Of a DNA stretch of 64,000 bases, positions 41,688 to 51,137 are shown piece after piece. The position numbers and the translations under genes were made by a program. The stretch lies in assembly GCA_001303585.1 (NCBI GenBank), contig LJTT01000011.1, positions 1-64,000 on the forward strand. Direction: 5' to 3'. This stretch comes from Betaproteobacteria bacterium SG8_41 (GTDB lineage Bacteria; Pseudomonadota; Gammaproteobacteria; Burkholderiales; SG8-41). The notes beneath the pieces are model-generated. The model saw nothing but the letters and a program-made list of their open reading frames with translations, made no database searches and was not told where the DNA came from. Each line of letters opens with the position of its first letter. Positions within the stretch are counted from its first letter, which is position 1.

Positions 41688-42575
41688 ATGGGGTCCCGCA
41701 CACTCAGGGACTGGGCGCTGCTGGGGATCCTGGTCGTGCTGTGGGGCTCGAACTTCATGTTCGTCAAGCTCGGCGTTGCAACGGTGCCGCCCGCGACGCT
41801 TGCAGCCGGGCGCCTCCTTGTCGGCGCGGTGATGCTGGTCGCGGTGATCCGCGCACTCGGGTACCGCTTCCCGCCGCCTGGCCCGATCTGGGTTCCCTAC
41901 ACAATACTGGCGGTGGTGGGCAACAGCATGCCGTTCTGGCTCATCAGCTGGGGCCAGCAGACGATCGACAGCTCCCTCGCCGGCATACTCATGGCCATCA
42001 TGCCGCTCGCGACGCTCGTCATGGCGCACGTATGGGTTACCGGCGAGCGCCTGACGCGCAACCGCGCGCTGGGGTTCGTGCTGGGTTTTGTTGGAATCGT
42101 CGTTTTGATAGGCCCGGCGGCGCTTGCCGGACTCGGCGGATCGGCGGCCCGGGTCCTGGCCCAGCTGGCGGTGCTGGGCGGAGCGCTCTGCTATGCAAGC
42201 CAAAGCGTACTGGTGCGTATCACCTTGAAGGACGATGTGATGGTGGCATCGGCTGCGATCGTGGCGATTGCCGCTGCGATCAGCCTGCCGATAGCGTTTG
42301 TCGTCGACCAGCCCTGGAACCTATCTCCCAGCGCGACATCGGTCTGGGCCGTGATCTGGATGGGCATCGGCCCGACCGGGATCGCCACTCTGGCGTTTAT
42401 CAAGCTTATCGGCTCGGCGGGCCCGACGTTCATGTCCCTCGTAAACTACGGCGTCCCGGTAGTTGCCGTTTTTCTGGGTGTGGTGATGCTCGGGGAAGCG
42501 CCAAACGCCAACGCTTACACCGGATTGCTGCTTATTCTGACCGGCATCGCGGTGAGCCAGCTGCGTCGCCGTTGA
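41688..42575 (+). CDS. EamA/DMT-family transporter
   Basis: ten hydrophobic segments; LLGILVVLWGSNFMFVKLGV; start uncertain (41637 or 41688). Confidence 0.85.
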   Translation: MGSRTLRDWALLGILVVLWGSNFMFVKLGVATVPPATLAAGRLLVGAVMLVAVIRALGYRFPPPGPIWVPYTILAVVGNSMPFWLISWGQQTIDSSLAGILMAIMPLATLVMAHVWVTGERLTRNRALGFVLGFVGIVVLIGPAALAGLGGSAARVLAQLAVLGGALCYASQSVLVRITLKDDVMVASAAIVAIAAAISLPIAFVVDQPWNLSPSATSVWAVIWMGIGPTGIATLAFIKLIGSAGPTFMSLVNYGVPVVAVFLGVVMLGEAPNANAYTGLLLILTGIAVSQLRRR

Positions 42576-42596
42576 CCGCGACGGAACCTGCTTGCG

Positions 42597-43694
42597 CTAG
42601 CGGCGCGGCGCGCCCAGACCGATGGACGGAAAAATCGGCGGGAAATCGAGCCCCAGATCGGGGTCGATCAGGAAATCGGGCTCGAACAGCAGCACATAGG
42701 TGCCGCCTCGCACGTCATCGGTTTCGAGCTTGTGGCGGTCCGCCCAGATTTTGCGGCCGTCGAGATGCCGCAACGTCCGTACCCCGAAATTCATCACGAC
42801 GATAGGATTCTCGCGGGCGCGGTTGATGCCTTTCTGCCAAGCGCGCAGCCGCAATTGCAGGGCCGCCGCGCGGTCACGCATTACGACGTCCTCGGATTCG
42901 TAGAGCCGGGCCAGGTTGATGAATGCGGGCGCGAAATCGGCTTCAGCGCTTTTCGCGTACCAATTCATTGCCGCGAGCAGGCTGCGGTTGATGCCGAGAC
43001 CCCGCTCGTGCATGACGCCGAGATTGAACTGGGCGACGACAACGCCTTGCTCGGCGGCTGCCCGAAACCAGCGCAATGCCTGAAGCTCATCCCTTCGACC
43101 GAGGTTGTCGGCGGGACCCGGCAGCCGCGTGAGTGGCGCGGCCTCGAAGCCTCGCCAGGATGGCGGACCGCCGGTCAGATAACCGCAGGCGAGGTTGAGT
43201 TGGGCGAGGGGGTGTCCCCGTTCGGCCGCTGCCTGGAGCCACGAGAGCCCCTCCGCGAAACCGATCTCACGCTCGCGGCCGAAAAAGTGCAGCGCTCCGA
43301 GGTCGGACTGCGCCTGGGGCAGCCGCATTCCGGCGGCGGCACGCAACCAGCGCACGCCCTCGCGCTCGTCGCGCTCCGCGCCGATTCCCACCAGCAGCAT
43401 CAGGCCCAGGTTGTACTGCGCGTGCGCGTTGCCCTGATCAGCGGCCCTCTTGAACCACTGCGCGGCCTCGGTGTCGCTCTGCCCGATGCCAAGTCCGGCA
43501 GCGTAAAACAGGCCGAGGGCAAGCTGCGATCCGGCATGGCCCGCGCGCGCGTCTTCCGCGAACTGGCGCACAGCCTCGCTGAAATCGCCCCGTCGCCCGG
43601 CAGCTTTGCCGTCCTCGTAGCCAGCGTGGCAAACAAGGGGCGCGAAAAGCAGCAGACCTGCGAGGATGGCGAAGCGTAACGACCCCCTATCCAT
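42597..43694 (-). CDS. Sel1-like repeat protein
   Basis: repeats of type AAQWFKRAADQGNAHAQYNLGLMLL and ALRWFRAAAEQGVVVAQFNLGVMHERG. Confidence 0.92.
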   Translation of the reverse strand: MDRGSLRFAILAGLLLFAPLVCHAGYEDGKAAGRRGDFSEAVRQFAEDARAGHAGSQLALGLFYAAGLGIGQSDTEAAQWFKRAADQGNAHAQYNLGLMLLVGIGAERDEREGVRWLRAAAGMRLPQAQSDLGALHFFGREREIGFAEGLSWLQAAAERGHPLAQLNLACGYLTGGPPSWRGFEAAPLTRLPGPADNLGRRDELQALRWFRAAAEQGVVVAQFNLGVMHERGLGINRSLLAAMNWYAKSAEADFAPAFINLARLYESEDVVMRDRAAALQLRLRAWQKGINRARENPIVVMNFGVRTLRHLDGRKIWADRHKLETDDVRGGTYVLLFEPDFLIDPDLGLDFPPIFPSIGLGAPRR

Positions 43695-43917
43695 TGCGCT
43701 AGAACGCTCGCTTTTCCATTTGTTTCTTGACTATAGCGTAAGCACGCCCTGGCGGCGTGGACATTGGCTTGAAATCGGCGTTGTGATGCCCCAAGTACCA
43801 GGGAAGTGAAGCGTTATGTGACAAATTTGGTGGCGTTGACCGTGAGGAATTTGACGTCGGGCCCCAATTCCAATCTTCTGCGCGACCACGCGGTGCTGAG
43901 TAACTTGACCGGGGCGG

Positions 43918-44184
43918 ATGCCCGTTGATCATATGAACATCATTTACAGCAGCGACAACTACTATGTGGTGGAGTATCCCGCCCAGCATGGCTTCGAGCT
44001 GGTGGACAGGCGCGTCCAGCGCGGGACTTTTCTCCAGGGCGACGTCGCAGAGCGTTTTGCTCAGGCCATGCAGGAAGCGGTCGCGAGCGAGGCCTCCGTC
44101 GAGCGCGTTGACGCGTTTTGCTTGACCTTCCCCTCGTCTACCACTGACGCCCGCACAAGCGGTGCCTCGCCGGGGAAATTGTGA
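43918..44184 (+). CDS. DUF3567 family protein
   Basis: MNIIYSSDNYYVVEYPAQHGFELVDRRVQRGTFLQGDVAERFAQAMQ; initiation may be 43933. Confidence 0.8.
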   Translation: MPVDHMNIIYSSDNYYVVEYPAQHGFELVDRRVQRGTFLQGDVAERFAQAMQEAVASEASVERVDAFCLTFPSSTTDARTSGASPGKL

Positions 44185-44220
44185 GCGGTAAACGCTCGAG
44201 CGCCCTGTCGGCTGCCCGGG

Positions 44221-44865
44221 CTAATTTTCCTGTTCGCTGAGGCCGATCCCGGTTGCGGTCTCGATCCGCGCCGCCATTTGCTCCATCGCGGCGCGGCCCG
44301 GCAGACTTTCCGCGATCACGAGATCGGCCTGACCCTGCCTGCGGCTGCGCGCGATCAGCTGATAGCGCGGCTCGGCGCTGAACTTGCTTTGAATCTGGGC
44401 CGCGATTAGTGGTGCCATCGCGGCAATGTCGGTGCGGGAAAGCGCGCGTCGAGCCAGCGTCAAGCCGAACAGTCGGCGTACTGTCACAATGCGATCGGGT
44501 CCTGCTGTGACGGTCAGCGAGTTGGCGAGCAGGTAGACCGCCAGCGCGAGAAACACGACACCGAAGGCCAGAACCGGGAGCGCGAAGCCTCCCACCAGGA
44601 CCATCGCTACCCATCCCTGCGCGTCCGGTCCGTCCGCGAGTCCAAGGCCGGCCGCGGCGGCGATGGGCAGTGCAATACTCACGGCGCCGAAGGCGCCGTA
44701 ACCAGCGGCGGCCCCTCGATTGCGGAACGGCGGGAAATGGAACTCGAGACCTTCGGGCCCCTCGCTCACGCGGACAATGCGCCGCGGAAGCGGTGCATGC
44801 GAGGTGGGGCTCGGTGTAGGGTGGTTCAACAAGCTGTTCCGGGGTTCCAATAGTCGGCGACTCAT
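44221..44865 (-). CDS. hypothetical membrane protein
   Basis: two TM segments then soluble C-terminus; good coding continuity. Confidence 0.6.
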   Translation of the reverse strand: MSRRLLEPRNSLLNHPTPSPTSHAPLPRRIVRVSEGPEGLEFHFPPFRNRGAAAGYGAFGAVSIALPIAAAAGLGLADGPDAQGWVAMVLVGGFALPVLAFGVVFLALAVYLLANSLTVTAGPDRIVTVRRLFGLTLARRALSRTDIAAMAPLIAAQIQSKFSAEPRYQLIARSRRQGQADLVIAESLPGRAAMEQMAARIETATGIGLSEQEN

Positions 44866-44878
44866 GATGCCGGCGCCC

Positions 44879-46273
44879 TCATCCCGGCAGGGGGATCACT
44901 AAGCAATGGCGATGCGCCGAGCTGAAGAAGCGCGTCAATATGCGATAGGTGTCGAGATCGAACACGGGCTGCGTGTCACGCGCCGAGAGCTCTTGCAGGT
45001 CTGTCTCCGAGCGCGCGGTGCCCAGGTAACACCACCGGTCGAGCACGATCAGAGGATCGGCTGGGTTGCCGGACTCGCGTATGCCGACACGCCCGGTAAA
45101 TGGCCACGGGCGCATCTTGAGCCGCGAGAGCGCCTGTCCGAGCCGCAAGCCGTGAACGGCGGGGCTTTCCTTTCCGACGCAGGCGCCGCGGCAGCGCCGG
45201 ATTTGATGACCAAAGCACGGCCCGCGGCCCTTCTCGAGACCGAGGAGAATGAGGCACAGCCCGTGCTCGCTCGCGAGCGCGCGCAGTGCTTCCAACGCCG
45301 CGCGGCGCGATCGGAACAGACCGTGAAGCTCGGCAAACCGGGAGCAATCGAGATCGCGGGCGCTCAGCAGCTGCGGGGGCGCGTCGGGCGTCTGCGCCTG
45401 CCATTGCCAGGCGCAAAGTTCGTTGGTGCGGCGCAGCCGGCGGTTATGGACCGGCGCAAGCTGCTTGACGAGCCTTGCTTCCTCTATCAAGGCGCCGAGC
45501 TCGCCGCTCGTCTCGATCCAGTCAACGCGCCGTACCTGCTGCACGATTTTCATGTCGCGGCCGTCGCGGTAGTCGCTGGAAAAATGCGACATGACGCGCG
45601 CGCGCAGGTTCACGCTCTTTCCAACGTAGAGAACGACGTCGTTCTCGCCGTAGAAAAGGTAGACGCCGGGCCCTTCCGGAACGTCTTCCAGCGCGCCTTC
45701 GGGAAGGCCTGCGGGGACCGTCGGGGCCTTGACCAGACGGTTTACGGCCGCCGCGATGACGTCGGGCTCAAATTCGTGCTGCCAGCGGTTTGCGAGGAGC
45801 CACAGAGCCCGCGCATCGCCGAGCGCGCGGTGCCGCTGCTCGCACGCGATGCCGTGCCGCGCTGTCAGGGCGTCGAGGTTGTGGCGTGCCTCGTGCGGAT
45901 ACAGTTTGCGCGAGAGCTTCACCGTGCACAGCACCCGGCTCGCGTAGTTCAGACCCGCGCGCCGGAACTCGTTGCGCAGAAAACCGTAATCAAAGCGGGC
46001 ATTGTGCGCGACCAGAATCCGGCCCTCGAGCCGCCGGTGGAGCTCGCGCGCAATCTCGCCGAAGCTCGGGGCGAGCGCGACCATTTCATTGGTAATGCCG
46101 GTAAGGGACTGTATTGCGGGCGGGATGCTTACGCCCGGATTCAGGAGCGTAGACCACTCGGCCGCGACCCGTCCGCTCTCAACCTCAACGAGGCCGACCT
46201 CGGTGATGCGATCGTAAGCAGGATGGGCGCCTGTGGTCTCGACGTCCAGGAAGACGAGGGGCTGATCAAGCAC
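44879..46273 (-). CDS. DnaQ-like 3'-5' exonuclease fused to a GIY-YIG (UvrC N-terminal-like) nuclease
   Basis: LVFLDVETTGAHPAYDRITEVGLVEV + HNARFDYGFLRNEF (exo); PGVYLFYGENDVVLYVGKSVNLRARVMSHF (GIY-YIG). Confidence 0.92.
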   Translation of the reverse strand: MLDQPLVFLDVETTGAHPAYDRITEVGLVEVESGRVAAEWSTLLNPGVSIPPAIQSLTGITNEMVALAPSFGEIARELHRRLEGRILVAHNARFDYGFLRNEFRRAGLNYASRVLCTVKLSRKLYPHEARHNLDALTARHGIACEQRHRALGDARALWLLANRWQHEFEPDVIAAAVNRLVKAPTVPAGLPEGALEDVPEGPGVYLFYGENDVVLYVGKSVNLRARVMSHFSSDYRDGRDMKIVQQVRRVDWIETSGELGALIEEARLVKQLAPVHNRRLRRTNELCAWQWQAQTPDAPPQLLSARDLDCSRFAELHGLFRSRRAALEALRALASEHGLCLILLGLEKGRGPCFGHQIRRCRGACVGKESPAVHGLRLGQALSRLKMRPWPFTGRVGIRESGNPADPLIVLDRWCYLGTARSETDLQELSARDTQPVFDLDTYRILTRFFSSAHRHCLVIPLPG

Positions 46274-46278
46274 TACCA

Positions 46279-46374
46279 GACTCGTGACCCGTGACCCATG
46301 ACCTGTGACCAGGAGAGGCCGTGAAGGTAGAGCGCGTTCAACCAGTTACTGGTCACCGGTCACCGCTCACTATC
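46279..46374. repeat. inverted pair of heptad arrays
   Basis: CTCGTGA CCCGTGA CCCATGA CCTGTGA CCAGG ... GTTACT GGTCACC GGTCACC GCTCACT. Confidence 0.8.
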
Positions 46375-47149
46375 GTTGGTAGCCGATGGCGCGCGAAATG
46401 TTATGGGCGGTTTGCTGCACCTGGGCGGCCCATGCCCGGTCGAGGCGGTCGGATGGTGCCGAGACCGAAAGCCCGGCCACGAGCCGATTGTCGTCGTTAT
46501 AGATTCCGGCCCCGATGCACGACACGCCTTTCTCGGCCTCCTCGTTGTCGAACGCGTAGCCGTTGCGTCGAACCCGGTCGAGCTCCTTTGAGAGCTGCTC
46601 GGCATCCGTCAGGGTGTTTTCCGTATAGCGCGGGAGGCCAGTGCGCCGCGCATAGTCCAGCCATTGCTCGGGGCCGTCCTCGGCGAGGAAGACCTTGCCC
46701 ACGGCGGTAATGTGAAGGGGTGCGCGCGCACCGATGATCTGAACCACACGCATCATTGAACTGCTACCCGCGGTGCGCTCAACGTAGACGACCTCGTCAT
46801 CGCGGCGCACCGAGAGGTTGATTGTCTCGCCCAGTGCCTGATGCAGCACCTGCATATGGGGCAGGGCTTCCTGCCGTACGCTGATGCGCGATTTGACCAG
46901 GCTGCCCAACTCGAGAAGGCGGATCCCGAGGCGGTAGGTCCCGGGCTCGATGCGATCGACGAGGCGGTTATCGACCATCACGGAGAGGATGCGGTGCGCG
47001 GTAGAGGGGTGAAGTTCCGTTTCGGTGGCGAGCTGCTTGAGGTTGACCGGCGCCGTGTGCCGGGCGAGGGCCTTGAGCAGGCTCATCATGCGCTCGATAA
47101 CCTGTATGGAGGATTTGGCTTCGGTCTGTGCCACGGCACGGCTGTCCAT
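46370..47149 (-). CDS. IclR-family transcriptional regulator
   Basis: VIERMMSLLKALARHTAPVNLKQLATETELHPSTAHRILSVMVDNRLVDR; C-terminal VSAPSDRLD. Confidence 0.93.
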   Translation of the reverse strand: MDSRAVAQTEAKSSIQVIERMMSLLKALARHTAPVNLKQLATETELHPSTAHRILSVMVDNRLVDRIEPGTYRLGIRLLELGSLVKSRISVRQEALPHMQVLHQALGETINLSVRRDDEVVYVERTAGSSSMMRVVQIIGARAPLHITAVGKVFLAEDGPEQWLDYARRTGLPRYTENTLTDAEQLSKELDRVRRNGYAFDNEEAEKGVSCIGAGIYNDDNRLVAGLSVSAPSDRLDRAWAAQVQQTAHNISRAIGYQR

Positions 47150-47300
47150 CGCAAACTTTGGGGGGCGATTTTATATGATGAAATGCGCCGGAACAACTAA
47201 ATACCCCGCCGTTACAGAAAGATGGGGGCTTAACACGACCGTCGCCAGTAATGCTTTGTTTTTGCTATACTATGCCGCTCAGAAATTTCCGTGGTGTCCA

Positions 47301-47855
47301 ATGAGCAAGTCAGCTGCCCGTAATCGCAATGGCCGTCATGCGGCCGCACTGCAAGAACAGTCCCAAGACACAAAGAACTACATGACGCCACAGGGGTATG
47401 CCCGGCTGAGGGCCGAGCTCACTCGCCTGCTCGATGTCGAGCGGCCGGAACTGGTGAAAGTGATTTCCTGGGCAGCGTCGAACGGCGACCGGTCGGAGAA
47501 CGGCGACTATATCTATGGCAAGAAGCGGCTTCGCGAGCTCGATCGCCGCATCCATTACCTCACGAAGCGCCTCGACAATGCCTCGGTGGTCAACCCGGCG
47601 CGGCGCGGCGACAGCGACCAGATCTTCTTTGGCGCGACGGTCACGTATGCCTATGTCCACGGCGGCGGCGAAGAGCGGACGATCACCATCGTCGGCATGG
47701 ACGAGGTCGATACCAAACGCGGTCACGTCAGCTGGCAATCGCCCATTGCCAGGGTCCTGCTGAAGCGGCGTTCCGGCGACGTGGTGACACTCGCCACTCC
47801 GTCGGGCGAGGCTGAAATCGAAATCATTACCGTGCGTTACGCGAGCGAGGCGTAG
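47301..47855 (+). CDS. greB: transcription elongation factor GreB
   Basis: NYMTPQGYARLRAELTRLLDVERPELVKVISWAASNGDRSENGDYIYGKKRLRELDRRI. Confidence 0.96.
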   Translation: MSKSAARNRNGRHAAALQEQSQDTKNYMTPQGYARLRAELTRLLDVERPELVKVISWAASNGDRSENGDYIYGKKRLRELDRRIHYLTKRLDNASVVNPARRGDSDQIFFGATVTYAYVHGGGEERTITIVGMDEVDTKRGHVSWQSPIARVLLKRRSGDVVTLATPSGEAEIEIITVRYASEA

Positions 47856-47968
47856 ACTGCCGCCTCCGGGGGCCCCGTTGCTGTGCGGGGGGCACCCCGA
47901 TAAGATTGACCGTGGGCGCCAGGCCGTTCGGCGCCTGCGCCAGACCCACACTGCCTGACTTTCCTACT

Positions 47969-48943
47969 GTGACAGTCTCGTTTTTCGCAGCCACGCTTTC
48001 TTCCTGGCGCGCCGCACATGTGGCGGTACCTGACTTGCGCGCAGACGCGCTGCCGCTCGACGCAGTCGTAAAGCTGAGTATCAAAACCGTGCCCGAGGCC
48101 CGGACTGCGGAGAACCTGGGCGCCGAGCGCGAAGGCAGCGGGGTCGTGATCGATGACAGGGGCCTCATCCTGACCATCGGTTATCTGATCCTGGAGGCGG
48201 AATCGATCCTTGTTGTCACGGGAGACGGTCGCGTATTTCCGGCGGGCGTGGTGGGTTACGACCACGGTTCCGGGTTCGGTCTCCTGCGCGCGGCCCTGGA
48301 TTGCCGCCCGGTCGAGTTCGGTAACTCCGGCGACCTGGCGGAGCTGTCCACGGTCCTCGTCGCTGCGCACGGCGCTGCCGGCGGGGCCTCGCGCGCTTGC
48401 GTTGTCGCGAGGCGCCGTTTCACCGGATGGTGGGAGTACATGATCGAGGACGGCATCTTTACAGCGCCGCCCCGCTTCGAGCACAGTGGGGCGGCACTGC
48501 TGGACGCCGATGGGCGGCTCGTCGGCATCGGATCGCTTTGGGTAAGCGACACGCTGGAAATCGGCGCCGCCTTTCCCGGCAACATGTTTGTCCCGATTGA
48601 TCTGCTCAAGCCGGTGCTTGACGATCTGCTGACGACGGGTCGGCGGCGTGAGGCGCCGAGACCCTGGCTGGGCGTGTATTCCGAGGAGATCGAAGGCCAC
48701 GTGGTGGTCACGCGCGTGCTGCCCGGTTCGCCCGCGGCCCAGGCGGGCCTGTCCCGCGGAGATATCATTCTCGGGATCGCGGGCCAGGCCATCGGTCATC
48801 AGAGCGATTTCTACCGGCGGCTGTGGGCGAGCGGGGAGGCTGGAACCGCGGTGGTGCTTCATGTTCTGCAGAAGAAGATGGTGCGGCAGCTGGTCGTGCG
48901 CTCTGCGGACCGGATGGAGTTCCTTCGTCCCTGGCGCGCCTGA
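47969..48943 (+). CDS. trypsin-fold (S1C-like) protein with PDZ domain; predicted catalytically degenerate
   Basis: GSGVVIDDRGLILTIGYLILEAE (His position is Tyr), YDHGSGFGLLR (Asp position is Gly), FEHSGAALLDADGRLVGI; PDZ VVTRVLPGSPAAQAGLSRGDIILGI. Exact start uncertain in the 47906..48943 ORF. Confidence 0.8.
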   Translation: MTVSFFAATLSSWRAAHVAVPDLRADALPLDAVVKLSIKTVPEARTAENLGAEREGSGVVIDDRGLILTIGYLILEAESILVVTGDGRVFPAGVVGYDHGSGFGLLRAALDCRPVEFGNSGDLAELSTVLVAAHGAAGGASRACVVARRRFTGWWEYMIEDGIFTAPPRFEHSGAALLDADGRLVGIGSLWVSDTLEIGAAFPGNMFVPIDLLKPVLDDLLTTGRRREAPRPWLGVYSEEIEGHVVVTRVLPGSPAAQAGLSRGDIILGIAGQAIGHQSDFYRRLWASGEAGTAVVLHVLQKKMVRQLVVRSADRMEFLRPWRA

Positions 48944-49170
48944 AGGCCGTGATTCGTGAATCGTGCGTGGTAAATCGATTGAACCGCTAATGCGATTGCG
49001 TTATCCCTCGTCTTGCGCGGTCGCCGCGTTGCTCATGCTACGCATCGACGCTTTTGGAAGGGAGCGGGCGCGCGGCCTTTTTCTGCGATAATCGCTGGCG
49101 CGGAGACTTGTCCGCCTAGCACCCAACGCCCGTTAGCCGCCATCTTTTGCCAGTCACGCTTTTTCCACAG

Positions 49171-49929
49171 ATGCGCGTCGGTCTTTTCGTTACCTGTCTC
49201 ATTGACCTCATGCGGCCACGCATCGGTTTCGCCGCGTTGAGGCTGCTGGAGGCGGCGGGTTGCGAAGTGGTCGTTCCCGCGACGCAGACTTGTTGCGGGC
49301 AGCCGGGCTACAACGCAGGCGCGCGCGGGGCGGCTCAGGCGCTCGCGCGCAAGGTGCTCGATGAGTTCGATGCATTCGAGTATGTCGTCGTGCCTTCCGG
49401 CTCGTGCGCCGGCATGATCCGGACCCATTACCCCGAGTTGCTTGCGGACCAGCCCGCAGAACTTGCGCGCGTGCAACGGCTGGCAAGCCGCACTTACGAG
49501 CTCACCGACTTTCTGCTGAATGTCGTCAAGCTCGAGAAAGTGCCAGGGGCGTACAATGGGACGGTTACGTACCATGACTCGTGCTCCGGCCTGCGCGAGC
49601 TCGACATCAAGGCGCAACCACGAGCGCTGCTCGCCAAGGTGGCCGGGTTAAAGTTGAAGGAAATGAACGAAGCGGAAACCTGCTGCGGCTTCGGCGGCAC
49701 GTTCGCGCTCAAGTTTGGCGAAATCTCGGCGCATATCGCGGAGCGCAAATGTGGAAACATCTCGGCCAGTGGTGCCGATGCGGTGGTGCTGGGCGATCTG
49801 GGCTGCATGCTTAATATCGAAGGCCGGCTGCGGCGCCGTGGCGACATGAGCACGAAGGTGCTCCACGTTGCCGAAGTCCTCGCCGGGGTTGAGGAGAGAC
49901 CGCATATAAACGCAAATACGCGCGGTTAA
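49171..49929 (+). CDS. lutA: (Fe-S)-binding protein, LutA/YkgE-like
   Basis: LFVTCLIDLMRPRIGFAALRLLE; TCCGQPGYNAG; YHDSCSGLREL; ETCCGFGGTFALKF. Confidence 0.92.
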   Translation: MRVGLFVTCLIDLMRPRIGFAALRLLEAAGCEVVVPATQTCCGQPGYNAGARGAAQALARKVLDEFDAFEYVVVPSGSCAGMIRTHYPELLADQPAELARVQRLASRTYELTDFLLNVVKLEKVPGAYNGTVTYHDSCSGLRELDIKAQPRALLAKVAGLKLKEMNEAETCCGFGGTFALKFGEISAHIAERKCGNISASGADAVVLGDLGCMLNIEGRLRRRGDMSTKVLHVAEVLAGVEERPHINANTRG

Positions 49930-50051
49930 GAACGCACTCATTCAGGCTGTTCGTGAGCTCGGATGAAGTTCGGACTTGAAAGAAAAAACAGCGCGGAAAC
50001 ACGGCGCGTTACGATTTCCACTCACGATTCCAGATTCATGGTTCAAGCGTT

Positions 50052-50981
50052 ATGAAAATATTGGTGATGGGCTCCGGCGGTGTGGGGGGCTTCTATGGCG
50101 GGCGCCTCGCGCACGCCGGTTTCGATGTCACCTTCGTCGCGCGCGGGGCGCATCTCGAAGCCATGCGCGAGCGTGGGCTCGTCATCGAGAACGAGGTGCA
50201 GGGCGACATCCGGTTGCCGCGAGTGAAGGTGACCGATGATCCCGCCACGGTTGGCCCGGTCGACGTAGTGTTGATTGCCGTCAAGCTGTGGGATACGGAG
50301 ACGGCCGCGCGTGCCGTGAAAGCCAGCGTTGGCCCCAATACCGCCGTGCTTTCCCTCCAGAACGGCGTCATCAAAGACGACATTCTGCGCACCGAGCTGG
50401 GCGACGCCGCCGTTATCGGTGGCGTGGGTTATGTCGCGACGCGTATTTCGCGACCTGGCGTGATATTGCAGACCGGAGCGCTACAGCGGGCGTTGATCGG
50501 AGAGTACGACGGGCGCCGCACGCCTCGTGTCGAGGCGTTGCTCGAGGCCTTGGTTCGGGCCGGGATCCAGGCCGAGATCGTGCCCGACATTCGGCGCACG
50601 CTGTGGGAAAAATATACCTTCCTTGTGGGGCTGTCGGCGACCACTACGACGATACGCATGCCAATCGGCCCGATTCGCTCGAATTTGCAGACACGAGCAT
50701 TTCTGCTCGAGATCATGAAGGAAACGGTTGCGGTGGGCCGCGCACTGGGCGTGGCGCTCCCCGAGAACTATGCCGAGGACCGCCTGCGTTTTGCCGACAG
50801 CGTTCCGGCCGACATGACGTCCTCGATGCACCACGATCTCGAGCGGGGCAGCCGTCTCGAGGTCGAGTGGCTCTCCGGCGGCGTCGTGCAGCTCGGCGTC
50901 AAGTCGGGTGTGCCAACGCCCACCAACCGGGCGGTGTGGGACATTTTGGTTCTGCACGCGCAGGGCCGCCGCGAACACTAA
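50052..50981 (+). CDS. ketopantoate reductase (PanE/ApbA) family protein
   Basis: MKILVMGSGGVGGFYGGRLAHAGFDVTFVARG; C-terminal SSMHHDLERGSRLEVEWLSGGVVQLG. Confidence 0.92.
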   Translation: MKILVMGSGGVGGFYGGRLAHAGFDVTFVARGAHLEAMRERGLVIENEVQGDIRLPRVKVTDDPATVGPVDVVLIAVKLWDTETAARAVKASVGPNTAVLSLQNGVIKDDILRTELGDAAVIGGVGYVATRISRPGVILQTGALQRALIGEYDGRRTPRVEALLEALVRAGIQAEIVPDIRRTLWEKYTFLVGLSATTTTIRMPIGPIRSNLQTRAFLLEIMKETVAVGRALGVALPENYAEDRLRFADSVPADMTSSMHHDLERGSRLEVEWLSGGVVQLGVKSGVPTPTNRAVWDILVLHAQGRREH

Positions 50982-51137
50982 CAGCCGTGAATCGGAAATC
51001 AGGAATCCTTCGAACGTAGCATCACGTGAAAATACGCGAAGATTCAAGATCAGGGTGCCTCTGATTCCATGTGGTTCCGGGCGTTTTCGTGATGAAGCAT
51101 TTCTATCTATGCGTCTCCGTGCGCTTTCCTGGCTGGA

